Assembly: GCA_965220985.1 (NCBI GenBank)
Contig: OZ244854.1
Span: forward strand, 2,852,001 to 2,916,000
DNA: 64,000 bases
Reading direction: 5' to 3'
Origin: JAPPHA01 sp965220985
GTDB lineage: Bacteria > Pseudomonadota > Alphaproteobacteria > Rhodobacterales > Rhodobacteraceae
A program made the position numbers and the translations under genes. Below the pieces are notes generated by a model. That model was not told the origin of the DNA, did no database searches, and saw nothing but the letters and a program-made list of their open reading frames with translations. Below, piece after piece: positions 36,139 to 45,463 of the stretch. The stretch's first letter is position 1, and every line of letters begins with the position of its first letter.

Positions 36139-37365
36139 ATGATCGGCGAAGAATTTCACAGCCACCGCTTCACGCTTCCCAGGAGTCAAATCCTGACGAT
36201 GGTGCTGCTGACCTTTCTGGTCGCGGTCGGGGTCTATCTGATCTATCCGTCGCTGGATCAGCTGTTCCTTGAATCTCCTTATCTGAACGGGGTCATCGTC
36301 GCCGTGTTCGTGGTCGGACTGGCGACCTGTTTCGGTCGCGTGGTCTTGCTTTTCGCTTCGGTCAACTGGATCGAGGGGTTCGTTCGCGATCGACCCGGCC
36401 ACGAGATTGCCCGCCCCCCGCGCCTTCTTGTCCCGCTGGCGGAACTGCTCAGGCCCCAGGGCGCGCGTTCGGCGCTGACCACGTTTTCCGCCCGCTCGAT
36501 CCTCGACACGGTGGCAACCCGCCTCGATGAAGGCCGGGAAATCACCCGCTACATCATCAATCTGCTGATCTTCCTCGGGTTGCTCGGAACCTTCTACGGT
36601 CTCGCGACATCCGTCCCGGCGGTCGTCGACACGATCAGGTCACTGGCGCCGTCCGAAGACGGAGCGAGCACGGTGACCGTCTTCGAGAACTTGATCAACG
36701 GCCTCGAACGACAGCTCGGTGGCATGGGCACGGCCTTCGGTTCGTCGCTTCTTGGCCTCGCCGGTTCGCTCGTTGTCGGGCTTCTCGATCTCTTCGCAGG
36801 GCACGGGCAGAATCGCTTCTACCGCGAACTCGAGGAATGGATCTCGTCGATCACGCTGATCGGTGTCGCCGCTTCCGACCCCGAGTCATCGACCAATCCG
36901 TTGCCAATCACCGGCAGGGGAATTCCTTCGCCTGTCGTTGCCGACTCGGCCTTGACCGAAGCGCAATGGGGCATCCTCGTGGGTACGCTGAACGGCGTTC
37001 TGAGCGAGCTGTCGGAACGCCATCGGGCGTCCGAGCGGCAGACCGAAAGGATCACCCAGCTCGTCGAACAGCTCGCCCGTCAAGGCGAGGATCAGCCCCA
37101 GAGCCAAGGCGTCGATGCCGAGATTCTCGAATCGCTCGCGCTCAGTCAGCAGCAGATCGCGGAAGCCCTGATGCAACGACAAAGCGAGGAAACCACCCTC
37201 GACTCCGAATCCCGGGCTCGTCTGCGCAATATCGAAAGTCATCTCCTTCGCATTCTCGAAGACATCTCCATCGGGCGCCAGGACACGATGGCGGACCTCA
37301 GAGCCGATATCTCGGTGCTGATCGAGACGCTCCGACAGGCTGTCGAGGGAGACGTCAGGGACTAG
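36139..37365 (+). CDS. MotA/ExbB-like proton-channel protein
   Basis: A 408-residue membrane protein of the MotA/TolQ/ExbB group. Four hydrophobic helices are visible at about 19-37, 50-72, 138-157 and 197-219; the third (FLGLLGTFYGLATSVP) and fourth (GMGTAFGSSLLGLAGSLVVG) are the conserved channel pair. A cytoplasmic C-terminal tail of about 180 residues, glutamine- and glutamate-rich, looks partly coiled-coil. The partner gene starts 3 bp after the stop. The pair should form a proton-driven stator-like complex whose energy is passed to the cell envelope. No flagellar genes are nearby. The ATG at 36139 follows AGGATGAAACGCGG. Confidence 0.85.
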   Translation: MIGEEFHSHRFTLPRSQILTMVLLTFLVAVGVYLIYPSLDQLFLESPYLNGVIVAVFVVGLATCFGRVVLLFASVNWIEGFVRDRPGHEIARPPRLLVPLAELLRPQGARSALTTFSARSILDTVATRLDEGREITRYIINLLIFLGLLGTFYGLATSVPAVVDTIRSLAPSEDGASTVTVFENLINGLERQLGGMGTAFGSSLLGLAGSLVVGLLDLFAGHGQNRFYRELEEWISSITLIGVAASDPESSTNPLPITGRGIPSPVVADSALTEAQWGILVGTLNGVLSELSERHRASERQTERITQLVEQLARQGEDQPQSQGVDAEILESLALSQQQIAEALMQRQSEETTLDSESRARLRNIESHLLRILEDISIGRQDTMADLRADISVLIETLRQAVEGDVRD

Positions 37366-37368
37366 GCC

Positions 37369-40260
37369 TTGGCTCTGTTGCGAAAATCCAGAAACGGTGT
37401 GACCAACACCATATGGACCGGCTTTGTGGACGCCCTCACGGCGCTTCTGCTTCTGCTGATGTTCGTCCTGTCGATCTTCATGATCGTGCAGTTCGTCCTG
37501 CAGGAAACCATTTCCGGGCAGGACGAAGAACTGGTCAGCCTCTCGCGGCAGGTCAACGAACTGTCCACGGCGCTCGGTCTCGCCCAAGGCAACGAAAACC
37601 GATTGCAGGAAGAGATTGTCCTCTTCCAGTCCACGCTCGACGAGGTCAACGCAAGCGTCGCGAGGCAGCAACAGGAGATTGCCTCGCTCGAGGCAGAGAC
37701 CGCCCAGCAGTCGGAGGAACTGCTCGGGCTGCGCACGATCATCGTTTCTTTCGAGGAACAGGTCGCTTCCCTGATCGCCCAGCGCAAGAGCCTTGCCAAT
37801 CGAAACAGCTTGATGACCGCCGAGATGGACGTGCTCGAATCGGCACGGCAGGCCGTGATCTCGCAGAATGAAGCGTTTCGCATTGCGCTTGCGGCCGCCC
37901 GCGAAGAGATCGATGCCCAGGCCGAGGAGGCACGTCTGGCCGCCGCCCGCAGAGAAGCGCTCGAAGCGCTGATCGCCGATCTGCGGACGGAAACCGAGGA
38001 GAAGGGCGGGGCGCTGGAGGATGCGTTGGCGCTTCTCGCGGCCTCCGATGCCCAGTTGCAGTCGGCACGCGGTTCAATCTCCGCGCTCGAATCGGATCTT
38101 GGGCAGACCCGGGATGACCTCGCATCCAGCCTCCGCGTGATATCGGAACTCGAGGCGGTGCTGTCCGAGATGCGTGACGAACGTGATGTCAACAGAGAGG
38201 ACATGGCGGCGCTCGAGGCGGTTCTGTCCGAGACGCGGAACGAACTCGAAGGGCGGCAAAGAGCAGTCGCCGAGCTCGAGGCGAGCCTGAGCGATGCCCG
38301 CTTGGAACTGGAACAGAACGATGAGAATGCAGCAGTGCTTGAATCCGGGCTGAGGCAGGCGCGGCTGGAGACATTGGAAGTCCGCAGCAGAATGGCTGCT
38401 CTGGAAACTCTGCTTGTTTCCGTCAGGACCCAGCTTGCCGACAGCCTGCAGTCCGAGGACGCTCTCGAAGCGGACCTCATTCGAACCAGTGAAGAGCTTG
38501 AAGCCAGCCGGTCATCGGCGGCGATACTCGAGGAGCAGCTCGAAGCGACCCGTCGGGAACTGTCTGCAATTCGGATCAACCTCGCGCAGATTCGCGAGGC
38601 ATTGTCGGGCACGCAGGACGAACTGTCGGTCGCGCAGCAGGAAGCGATCGAGGCTCAGCAGGAATTGGCAGCCACGCAGGACGAACTCGGTCGCACGCAA
38701 GGCGAGCGTGCCTCGGCATTGGCCGAGATCGAGTCGATTCGCTCGGCCTACTCGCTCTCGCAGGCTGACCTCGAAGAGGCCTTGGCGCTGCTCGCCGCTG
38801 CGAGAGAGGATGCGGCTGACACCCAGTCGCGGTTGACGGCGGCAAATGCGGAGCTTGAGCAATCGAGAGCCGAGCTCGAAACGTCGTCGGACGAACTCGC
38901 AGCGGTTCGCTCCGAGTTTTCGCTCTCGCAGGCGGAACTCGAAAGCACGCTCGATGAGCTGGGGAAGGTTCGTGACGAGTTGTCATCGACTCTGGGCCTG
39001 CTCGCCGACACGCGCATCGACCTTTCAGGGGTTCGCGAGGAGCTCTCGGACGTTCGCGCGGGAGCCCGGTCGAGCCAGGACCACATCGAGACGTTGCTGG
39101 CAACCCTGTCCGAACGCAGTGGCGAACTGGCAACGGCGCGGTCGGAAGCGGCATCGAAGGATAACGAAATCGTCGAACTCCGGCGCAGACTGGTTGCGCT
39201 CGAAGACGAGCTGGTTGCCTTGAGCAGGGAGGTCAGATCGCTGACGACAGATCTCGCGGACCGGGAGACCGCGCTGGCGGCAGCAGAGGAAGAGCGGGAC
39301 CGGATCCGACAGACGACCGGGTTGACGCAGGAAGAGCTTCGGCGTGCCCTGCAGAACCTCGACGAGGCCGAGAGGGCCAGACTGGCGGAAGCTGCCGCAG
39401 CAGAATTGCTGCGCCGGCGCCTCCAGGATTCGGAGGCTGAACTCACCGCGATGACTCTCGTGCTCGAAAACGAGCGAAAGGAAGCCGAAGAGGTCATCGC
39501 GCAACTTGCAGAATCGCAGTCCGCCGCCGACCGATACGCCGAAGTGCAGGCGATATCGGAGGAACGTGCTCAGCAGATCCTGCTGTTGAACCGACAAATC
39601 ATTGAACTCAGGGAACAGTTGCGCGAACTCGACGCGTTCGTCGAGGACGCCGTGGCCAGGGATGTTGCTTCAGAGGTCGAGATTGCCAACCTCGGCAGGG
39701 AACTCAACCAGGCGCTGGCGCGCGCCGCAGCCGAGCAGAAAAAGCGTGCAGATCTTGAGGAACGCGAACGCCGGCGACTGGAAGCCGAGGCGCAGGATCT
39801 CAGGCGCTTCCATTCGGAATTCCTGGCCCAGTTGCAGGACGTTCTCGGAGGACGCGAAGGTGTCAGGATCGTCGGCGATCGCTTTGTTTTCTCGTCGGAA
39901 ATCCTGTTCGAGGTGGGTTCGGACGTTCTTGGCGACACCGGCAAGGAAGAGATCCGACGCGTGTCCGAGATCATCAAGGATGTTGCCCAGCAGATCCCGC
40001 CCGAGGTGGATTGGATACTGCGGGTTGACGGACACACGGACAACACGCCGGTCAGGGCCAACCCGTGGTTCAGGGACAACTGGCAATTGAGCAGCGCCCG
40101 GGCGCTGTCGGTCGTACGTTACATGATCGATGAACTCGGCATTCCGGCCAATCGTCTGGCCGCCAACGGTTTCGGCGAGCATCAGCCGATCGCCGTCGGT
40201 GACGATCAGGTTTCGTTGGCCCAGAACCGCAGAATCGAGCTCAAGTTCACCGAGCGATAA
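37369..40260 (+). CDS. Giant coiled-coil, OmpA-domain protein (MotB/TolR-like partner)
   Basis: A 963-residue protein with three parts. A short N-terminus leads to one membrane helix (about 16-44) carrying an aspartate at its start (Asp21, GFVDALTALL), as in MotB/ExbD/TolR proton carriers. Residues about 45-830 are an almost unbroken Glu/Ala/Leu/Arg-rich coiled coil. Residues 838-963 form an OmpA/MotB peptidoglycan-binding domain (VDGHTDNTPV, NWQLSSARALSVV, NRRIELKF). An in-frame stop at 37363 leaves only a TTG at 37369 (AGGG nearby), TTG at 37378 or GTG at 37399 as starts; I chose the first. It is translationally close to the channel gene. Large relatives occur beside ExbB-like genes in alphaproteobacteria. 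Confidence 0.85.
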   Translation: MALLRKSRNGVTNTIWTGFVDALTALLLLLMFVLSIFMIVQFVLQETISGQDEELVSLSRQVNELSTALGLAQGNENRLQEEIVLFQSTLDEVNASVARQQQEIASLEAETAQQSEELLGLRTIIVSFEEQVASLIAQRKSLANRNSLMTAEMDVLESARQAVISQNEAFRIALAAAREEIDAQAEEARLAAARREALEALIADLRTETEEKGGALEDALALLAASDAQLQSARGSISALESDLGQTRDDLASSLRVISELEAVLSEMRDERDVNREDMAALEAVLSETRNELEGRQRAVAELEASLSDARLELEQNDENAAVLESGLRQARLETLEVRSRMAALETLLVSVRTQLADSLQSEDALEADLIRTSEELEASRSSAAILEEQLEATRRELSAIRINLAQIREALSGTQDELSVAQQEAIEAQQELAATQDELGRTQGERASALAEIESIRSAYSLSQADLEEALALLAAAREDAADTQSRLTAANAELEQSRAELETSSDELAAVRSEFSLSQAELESTLDELGKVRDELSSTLGLLADTRIDLSGVREELSDVRAGARSSQDHIETLLATLSERSGELATARSEAASKDNEIVELRRRLVALEDELVALSREVRSLTTDLADRETALAAAEEERDRIRQTTGLTQEELRRALQNLDEAERARLAEAAAAELLRRRLQDSEAELTAMTLVLENERKEAEEVIAQLAESQSAADRYAEVQAISEERAQQILLLNRQIIELREQLRELDAFVEDAVARDVASEVEIANLGRELNQALARAAAEQKKRADLEERERRRLEAEAQDLRRFHSEFLAQLQDVLGGREGVRIVGDRFVFSSEILFEVGSDVLGDTGKEEIRRVSEIIKDVAQQIPPEVDWILRVDGHTDNTPVRANPWFRDNWQLSSARALSVVRYMIDELGIPANRLAANGFGEHQPIAVGDDQVSLAQNRRIELKFTER

Positions 40261-40323
40261 AGGCGATTTCTCCGCAAGGGTCTGTCGTGCATCGCCCTGG
40301 TTTTGGCGTCGTCCCTGCGAGGA

Positions 40324-42666
40324 TCACTCGGAGATCAACAGCGGCGCCTTGCCCTTGGAAAGCTGTCGATTTGGCGGTGGTTCGCACTCGATGGCCAGTT
40401 CACCGTCCTTCACGTCGACGCTGACGACACCTCCCTTGGCCAACTTGCCAAACAGGAGTTCGTCGGCCAGCGGCTTCTTGATCTTTTCCTGAATCAGCCG
40501 GGCGAGGGGACGCGCGCCCATCTTCGAGTCGTACCCGTGTTCCGCCAACCATTCTGCGGCCGGCTCCGAGAGTATGACCTCAACGTTCCGGTCCATGAGC
40601 TGCGCTTCGAGCTGGTGGATGAACTTCTCGACCACCTTCAGGATGACCGGACGCGACAGCGGGTTGAAGCTGATGATCGCATCCAGCCGATTGCGGAACT
40701 CGGGCGAGAATATCCGTTCGACAGCCGCCGTGTCCTCGCCTTTTCGCGAATCCCGGCCGAAGCCGATGGCGGTCTTCTCGAGTTCGGCGGCTCCGGCATT
40801 CGAGGTCATGATGATGATCGCGTTCCCGAAATTGACGGTCCGCCCGTTGTGGTCGGTCAGCTTGCCGTAGTCCATGACCTGGAGAAGTATGTTGTAGACG
40901 TCCGGGTGAGCCTTTTCGAACTCGTCAAGCAGCAGGACGCAGTGGGGATGCTGGTCCACGCTGTCGGTCAAGAGGCCCCCTTGGTCAAAACCGACGTATC
41001 CCGGCGGCGCGCCAATCAGCCGCGAAACCGCGTGCCGTTCCATGTACTCCGACATGTCGAACCGGTGCAACGTGACCGAGAGCGCCTCGGCCAACCGCCG
41101 CGCCACCTCGGTCTTTCCGACCCCGGTGGGTCCCGTGAACAGGTAGTTGCCCACCGGTTTTTCCGGCTCGCGAAGACCGGACCGCGAGAGCTTGATGGCG
41201 GACGCCAGCGCCTCGATGGCGACATCCTGCCCGTAGACTGTCCGCTTCAGCGTTTCCTCGAGATCGGCAAGCAGTTCGCTGTCGTTCTTCGAGACCCGCT
41301 TTGGCGGAATGCGCGCGAGTTTCGCAACAGCGGTCTCGATCTCCTTCACGCCCACCGTCTTGCGCTTGCGCTTGCGCGGCAGGATCTGCTGGCGGGCACC
41401 GGCCTCGTCGATCACGTCGATGGCCTTGTCCGGCAGCTTTCGGTCATGAATGTGCCGGGCGGAAAGATCGACTGCCGTCTTGATCGCATCGGCCGTGTAG
41501 CGAACCCCGTGATGGCTCTCGAAGCTCGCCCGAAGCCCCATCAGGATGTCGATGGTGTCTTCCGTGCTGGGTTCGTTGACGTCGATTTTCTGGAATCGGC
41601 GAGTCAGCGCGCGGTCTTTCTCGAAGTGCTGCCGGTATTCCTTGTAGGTCGTCGACCCGATGCACCGCAGTCGTCCGCTCTGCAATGGCGGCTTCAACAG
41701 GTTCGATGCATCCATGGAGCCGCCCGACGTGGCTCCAGCGCCGATGACCGTGTGGATCTCGTCAATGAAGAGAATCGCGTCCGGGTGCTTCTCGAGTTCG
41801 GAGATGACCGTTTTCATGCGCTGTTCGAAGTCGCCCCGGTAACGGGTGCCGGCCAGAACTGCCCCCATGTCCAGCGAATACACTGTCGACTCCGCAAGAA
41901 CGCTGGGGATTTCTCCCGCGACGATCCGAAAGGCCAGCCCCTCGGCAATCGCGGTCTTTCCGACGCCGGAATCCCCGACCAGAATCGGGTTGTTCTTTCG
42001 CCTGCGACACAGGACCTGAACACAGCGTTCGATCTCGTGGTTGCGCCCGATCAGGGGATCGAGATCGCCGTCTCGGGCCCTTTGGTTGAGGTTGACGCAG
42101 AACTTCTCGATTTCGCTGGTTTCGGCCTCCTCCTGTCCCGCGCTGTCATCCGATGCGGGTATTTCGTCAATCTCGCTCGGGTCGGCGCCTCCGCTGCGGA
42201 CCGGGTTGTTGCCACGAAACGCGGGATTTTTCGCGATCTTGTGCGACACGTAATTGACCGCGTCATAACGTGTCATGTCCTGTTCCTGCAGGAAATAGCG
42301 GGCATGTGAATCGCGTTCGTTGAAAATGGCAATGAGCAGGTCGGCGCCTGTCACCTCTGGCTTGTTCGCATTGTCCACGTGGGCAATCGCCCTCTTGATC
42401 ACGCGGGTGAAGGCGTCGGTCGCCGAGGCTTCGATTCCGTCCATTCTGGCGACGGGACTGTGGAGTTCGCGGTCGAGGTAACCGATCAAGGTCTGGCGCA
42501 GCCTGGTGAGATTGACGTTGCAGGCCCTCAGGACTTTCGATGCATCCGGCTCGTCGATGAGCGCCAGCAGCAGGTGCTCGAGCGTCGCGAATTCGTGACT
42601 GCGGGCGTTGGCGTAGGCCAAGGCCGTGCGAAGTGCGGCATCGACAGTTGCTGAGAACGTCGCCAT
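40324..42666 (-). CDS. clpA: ATP-dependent Clp protease ATP-binding subunit ClpA
   Basis: A 780-residue AAA+ unfoldase. An N-terminal double Clp-N domain (starting FSATVDAALRTALAYANA) is followed by two ATPase modules with Walker A GDSGVGKT and GPTGVGKT. The IGF loop (TAIGFGRDSRKG) that docks on ClpP is present in the second module. It feeds unfolded proteins to ClpP. The adaptor gene clpS, commonly just upstream of clpA, is not here: the 264 bp between clpA and gloB are too short for it. It is convergent with the coiled-coil protein gene, 63 bp away. Confidence 0.96.
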   Translation of the reverse strand: MATFSATVDAALRTALAYANARSHEFATLEHLLLALIDEPDASKVLRACNVNLTRLRQTLIGYLDRELHSPVARMDGIEASATDAFTRVIKRAIAHVDNANKPEVTGADLLIAIFNERDSHARYFLQEQDMTRYDAVNYVSHKIAKNPAFRGNNPVRSGGADPSEIDEIPASDDSAGQEEAETSEIEKFCVNLNQRARDGDLDPLIGRNHEIERCVQVLCRRRKNNPILVGDSGVGKTAIAEGLAFRIVAGEIPSVLAESTVYSLDMGAVLAGTRYRGDFEQRMKTVISELEKHPDAILFIDEIHTVIGAGATSGGSMDASNLLKPPLQSGRLRCIGSTTYKEYRQHFEKDRALTRRFQKIDVNEPSTEDTIDILMGLRASFESHHGVRYTADAIKTAVDLSARHIHDRKLPDKAIDVIDEAGARQQILPRKRKRKTVGVKEIETAVAKLARIPPKRVSKNDSELLADLEETLKRTVYGQDVAIEALASAIKLSRSGLREPEKPVGNYLFTGPTGVGKTEVARRLAEALSVTLHRFDMSEYMERHAVSRLIGAPPGYVGFDQGGLLTDSVDQHPHCVLLLDEFEKAHPDVYNILLQVMDYGKLTDHNGRTVNFGNAIIIMTSNAGAAELEKTAIGFGRDSRKGEDTAAVERIFSPEFRNRLDAIISFNPLSRPVILKVVEKFIHQLEAQLMDRNVEVILSEPAAEWLAEHGYDSKMGARPLARLIQEKIKKPLADELLFGKLAKGGVVSVDVKDGELAIECEPPPNRQLSKGKAPLLISE

Positions 42667-42764
42667 GTGATGATCCTTCTCCTCGTCGGCTGTTGTCAGC
42701 CACTGAGTCGTTGTCGTCCCGTCACCCGCTCGAGATCATTCCGGTCTCGTTGGAAGGGGCCTGT

Positions 42765-42784
42765 CCACAGGATAGGGCCTGTGG
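42765..42784. promoter_or_regulatory. Inverted repeat between gloB and clpA
   Basis: Perfect arms CCACAGG / CCTGTGG with a 6-bp spacer, 98 bp upstream of the clpA start on the minus strand. An overlapping GGGCCTGT direct repeat is also visible. It could be an operator for clpA or a weak 3' hairpin for gloB. No T tract. Confidence 0.3.
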
Positions 42785-42930
42785 AGAGATTTCGCAAACC
42801 GTGCTGAATCGTGCCCACCGATTGCCGTATTGCCAGAGTGTCGTCACCTGATCCGATCGATCCGCCAGCACATCCGTTGTGGATCGAAACGCCTGGTCGG
42901 CTTTTCAATGGTCGGACTGCGGCGAGAGCT

Positions 42931-43698
42931 TCAGAAGTTGTCCTTGCGTTGCCTGATCTCCGCGAAGACTTCCGCATCGGAGGCCGCTTCCATGCCTAGT
43001 GCGGATCTCAGCGACGCATCAGAGCATCTGATGAACGGGTTCGTCTTTCTCTCGATACCGAGAGGTGAGGGCACTGTCGGGGACCCCTCGGCGAGGCGGC
43101 GCTCGATCCAGTCCGCGCGTTCCAGCAGGTCGGAATTGTCCGGTTCGATGCTCAAGGCGAATCGCGCGTTCGAGCGCGCGTATTCGTGCCCCGAACAGAT
43201 GAGCATTTCATCGGGCATGTCGTCGAACTGACGCAGGCTCTCGTGCATCATCTCGAAGGTTCCCTCAAACACCCGGCCGCAACCCATCATCATCAGGCTG
43301 TCGCCGGTGAACGCCCAGTTCTCGTCCCTGAAGATGAACGCAATGTGGCCGACCGTGTGTCCAGAGACATCAAGAACCTCCGCTTGCAGGTTGCCGAACC
43401 GAATCGTCTCCCCCGCAGTGACGGCGATATCGAGTGGCGGCAGTCGGTGGGCGTCTTTTGCGGCACCGACGACCTTGGCCCCCGTCTCGGCACGGAGTGC
43501 GGCAACGCCCTCGACATGGTCAAGATGGTGATGGGTGAGCAGGATCTGATCAAGACCCAGTCCCCTGTCGCGGAGTTCGGCAAGGACCGGTGTTGAATCC
43601 GGCACATCGACAACGCCTGTCAGGCCACTCGCCGGCTCATGAATCAGGTAGGCGTAATTGTCGGAACGGCAAGGAATGACACGAACGTCAAGGGTCAT
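42931..43698 (-). CDS. gloB: Hydroxyacylglutathione hydrolase (glyoxalase II)
   Basis: A 255-residue metallo-beta-lactamase-fold enzyme with the binuclear metal motif THHHLDH near residues 55-61, the GHTVGH segment and the TGDSLMMMGCGRVFEGT region typical of GloB. It hydrolyses S-lactoylglutathione to lactate and glutathione after glyoxalase I. It is divergent from a methyltransferase gene 71 bp away. Full-length, no lesion. Confidence 0.95.
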   Translation of the reverse strand: MTLDVRVIPCRSDNYAYLIHEPASGLTGVVDVPDSTPVLAELRDRGLGLDQILLTHHHLDHVEGVAALRAETGAKVVGAAKDAHRLPPLDIAVTAGETIRFGNLQAEVLDVSGHTVGHIAFIFRDENWAFTGDSLMMMGCGRVFEGTFEMMHESLRQFDDMPDEMLICSGHEYARSNARFALSIEPDNSDLLERADWIERRLAEGSPTVPSPLGIERKTNPFIRCSDASLRSALGMEAASDAEVFAEIRQRKDNF

Positions 43699-43769
43699 GG
43701 AGTTTCGCTCCTTCTGTCTTTATGCTCGGGCGTTCAACATCCTTCTTGCCAAAATTCCGGGCAGTGGCA

Positions 43770-44561
43770 ATGCATCTGGACATCGGACAGGTCAGCAGTT
43801 TCTACACAACGACAGGTCTGGGTGGAATCGTCAAGCGCGTGTTGCGAGACCAGATTGTCGGATTGTGGCCGGACACGCGAGGCCAGACCGTCGCCGGATT
43901 CGGGTTTCCGACGCCTGTTCTTCGCCCGTTCCTGGCATCGTCACGGCGCGTTCTTAGCCTGATGCCTGCACAGCAGGGCGTCATTGCGTGGCCCCGATCC
44001 GGTGACGACGGCGAGAATCGATCGGTTCTTGTCGATGAAACGCGCTGGCCGATCGGGACGGGCACGATCGATCGGCTGATCGTCATGCACGGGCTCGAAA
44101 CCTGCGACAATCCAACCGGGCTGATCGACGAGATCTGGCGGACGCTCGGTCCCGGCGGGCGCGCGGTGTTTGTCGTTCCAAATCGATCCGGACTGTGGGC
44201 GCGGCGCGATGTCACGCCGTTCGGATTCGGTCGACCCTACAGCCTGATGCAGCTCGAATCACTGCTGCAGGAACATCAGTTCACGCCCGAACGGCACATC
44301 TCCGCGCTCTACATGCTGCCCAGTCACAGGCCGTTCTGGCTGCGTACGGCCAGGTACTGGGAACGACTCAACAATCGGTTGCCGGTTCCGCTCGCGGCAG
44401 GGGTCCTGATCGTCGAGGTCTCGAAGCGTCATCAACCGCATGCGGTTCGGGGAATCAGGGATGCCGTTCGCAGCCCGCTCGAAGCTCTCGACGGCATGAT
44501 CAGACCGGCAAAGGATTCGGTTTCAGGCCGAAGTCGACGCCAGCTTGACGACAGGAAGTGA
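43770..44561 (+). CDS. SAM-dependent methyltransferase-like protein
   Basis: A 263-residue protein resembling class I methyltransferases encoded beside gloB in alphaproteobacteria. The post-motif region is recognisable (DRLIVMHGLETCDNPTGLID and WRTLGPGGRAVFVVPNRSGLWAR). The glycine-rich SAM loop is weak (VAGFGFPTP), so catalytic activity is uncertain. The C-terminal quarter is basic. I chose the ATG at 43770 (MHLDIGQVSSFY); 16 upstream codons in frame overlap the promoter side of gloB. Substrate unknown. Confidence 0.75.
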   Translation: MHLDIGQVSSFYTTTGLGGIVKRVLRDQIVGLWPDTRGQTVAGFGFPTPVLRPFLASSRRVLSLMPAQQGVIAWPRSGDDGENRSVLVDETRWPIGTGTIDRLIVMHGLETCDNPTGLIDEIWRTLGPGGRAVFVVPNRSGLWARRDVTPFGFGRPYSLMQLESLLQEHQFTPERHISALYMLPSHRPFWLRTARYWERLNNRLPVPLAAGVLIVEVSKRHQPHAVRGIRDAVRSPLEALDGMIRPAKDSVSGRSRRQLDDRK

Positions 44562-44893
44562 TTCGGTGGCGCGTCAGGCGGGCCTCTGTTCGGCCCAGAC
44601 CGGCTGATGACCCGCGCTTGCCCGATGAACGCGTGGTTTTTCGGGGCAGGGCGAACGCGATATCGCAGTCACGGGGGCCGGTCGGTCAGTTTCATGATCT
44701 GACGTGACGCCAGTTGTTTCAGCAATGCCCGAAAACTGGTTCTCGTGTGTTGCTTCCTGCAAAAACCATGTGCTAACACCACGGCGTTTCTGGGGCGGAC
44801 AGCAGTCCGCCGCAGCGATTGCGTCGCCAATCATGTCATCCGTTGCGGTTCCAGGTGGACGACCTGGTGCCGTGTTCGCTTGAAAGGAACAAT
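44562..44893. other. Intergenic/leader region upstream of the atp operon
   Basis: A 332-bp gap that must contain the atp promoter. Two perfect small hairpins lie in it at 44794-44811 and 44851-44867. I could not find a promoter with both hexamers. There is no sign of atpI, atpB, atpE or atpF here, so Fo is encoded elsewhere. Confidence 0.45.
44794..44811 (+). promoter_or_regulatory. Hairpin in the atp leader
   Basis: A perfect 7-bp stem, GGCGGAC / GTCCGCC, with tetraloop AGCA, 83 bp before the atpH start. A second 6-bp stem CCAGGT / ACCTGG lies at 44851-44867. They may structure the 5' leader of the operon. Confidence 0.35.
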
Positions 44894-45463
44894 GTGGCTG
44901 AATCGGAGTCATTGTCTGCCGGAGTCGCGTCTCGCTACGCAACCGCCCTTTTCGAGCTTGCAAAGGAATCGGGGGAGTTGTCGACGGTCGAGCAGGATCT
45001 CGAAGCGATCGAGAAGGCTCTCGAGGACAGCGCCGATCTGCGAGCGCTGATTTCGTCGCTGATCTATTCGCGCGACGAACAGGTCGGTGCGATCACCGCG
45101 CTCGCTGGCCGGATGAATCTCTCCCGGGATGTCACGGGGACGCTGGTTGTCATGGCGCGCAAGCGGCGCCTGTTTGCCCTTCCGCATGTGCTCGAGTTGG
45201 TCCGTTCGATGATCGCGCGGGAAAAGGGAGAAGTCACCGCCCATGTTCAAACCCCCAGGCCATTGTCTTCGGAGCAATTGCAAAGACTGGAATCCGGGTT
45301 GGGCGATGCCATGGGCGACGAGGTCAACAGTGTCAGGATCGAACAGTCGGTCGATGATTCGCTCATCGGTGGGCTGGTGATCAGGGTTGGTTCGAGAATG
45401 ATTGACAGTTCGATCAAGTCGAAGCTGTCGAGGCTCAGCAATGCAATGAGAGAGGTTGGGTAA
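44894..45463 (+). CDS. atpH: F1 ATP synthase delta subunit
   Basis: A 189-residue subunit linking F1 to the peripheral stalk. Family signatures are VASRYATALFELA near the N-terminus and, at the C-terminus, DSLIGGLVIRVGSRMIDSSIKSKL, typical of delta/OSCP. I chose a GTG start at 44894 preceded by AAAGGA; the frame is open further upstream but that part does not resemble the family. Its stop overlaps the atpA start by one base (TAATG). First gene of the F1 operon. Confidence 0.94.
   Translation: MAESESLSAGVASRYATALFELAKESGELSTVEQDLEAIEKALEDSADLRALISSLIYSRDEQVGAITALAGRMNLSRDVTGTLVVMARKRRLFALPHVLELVRSMIAREKGEVTAHVQTPRPLSSEQLQRLESGLGDAMGDEVNSVRIEQSVDDSLIGGLVIRVGSRMIDSSIKSKLSRLSNAMREVG

Noticed and set aside
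36139..40260. Zorya anti-phage system
   Set aside because: The channel plus OmpA-domain pair recalls ZorA/ZorB, but the long coil is in the wrong partner and no ZorC, ZorD or ZorE gene is nearby; neighbours are chaC and clpA.
40303..42309. 668-codon open frame opposite clpA
   Set aside because: Antisense shadow of a full-length ClpA with intact motifs.
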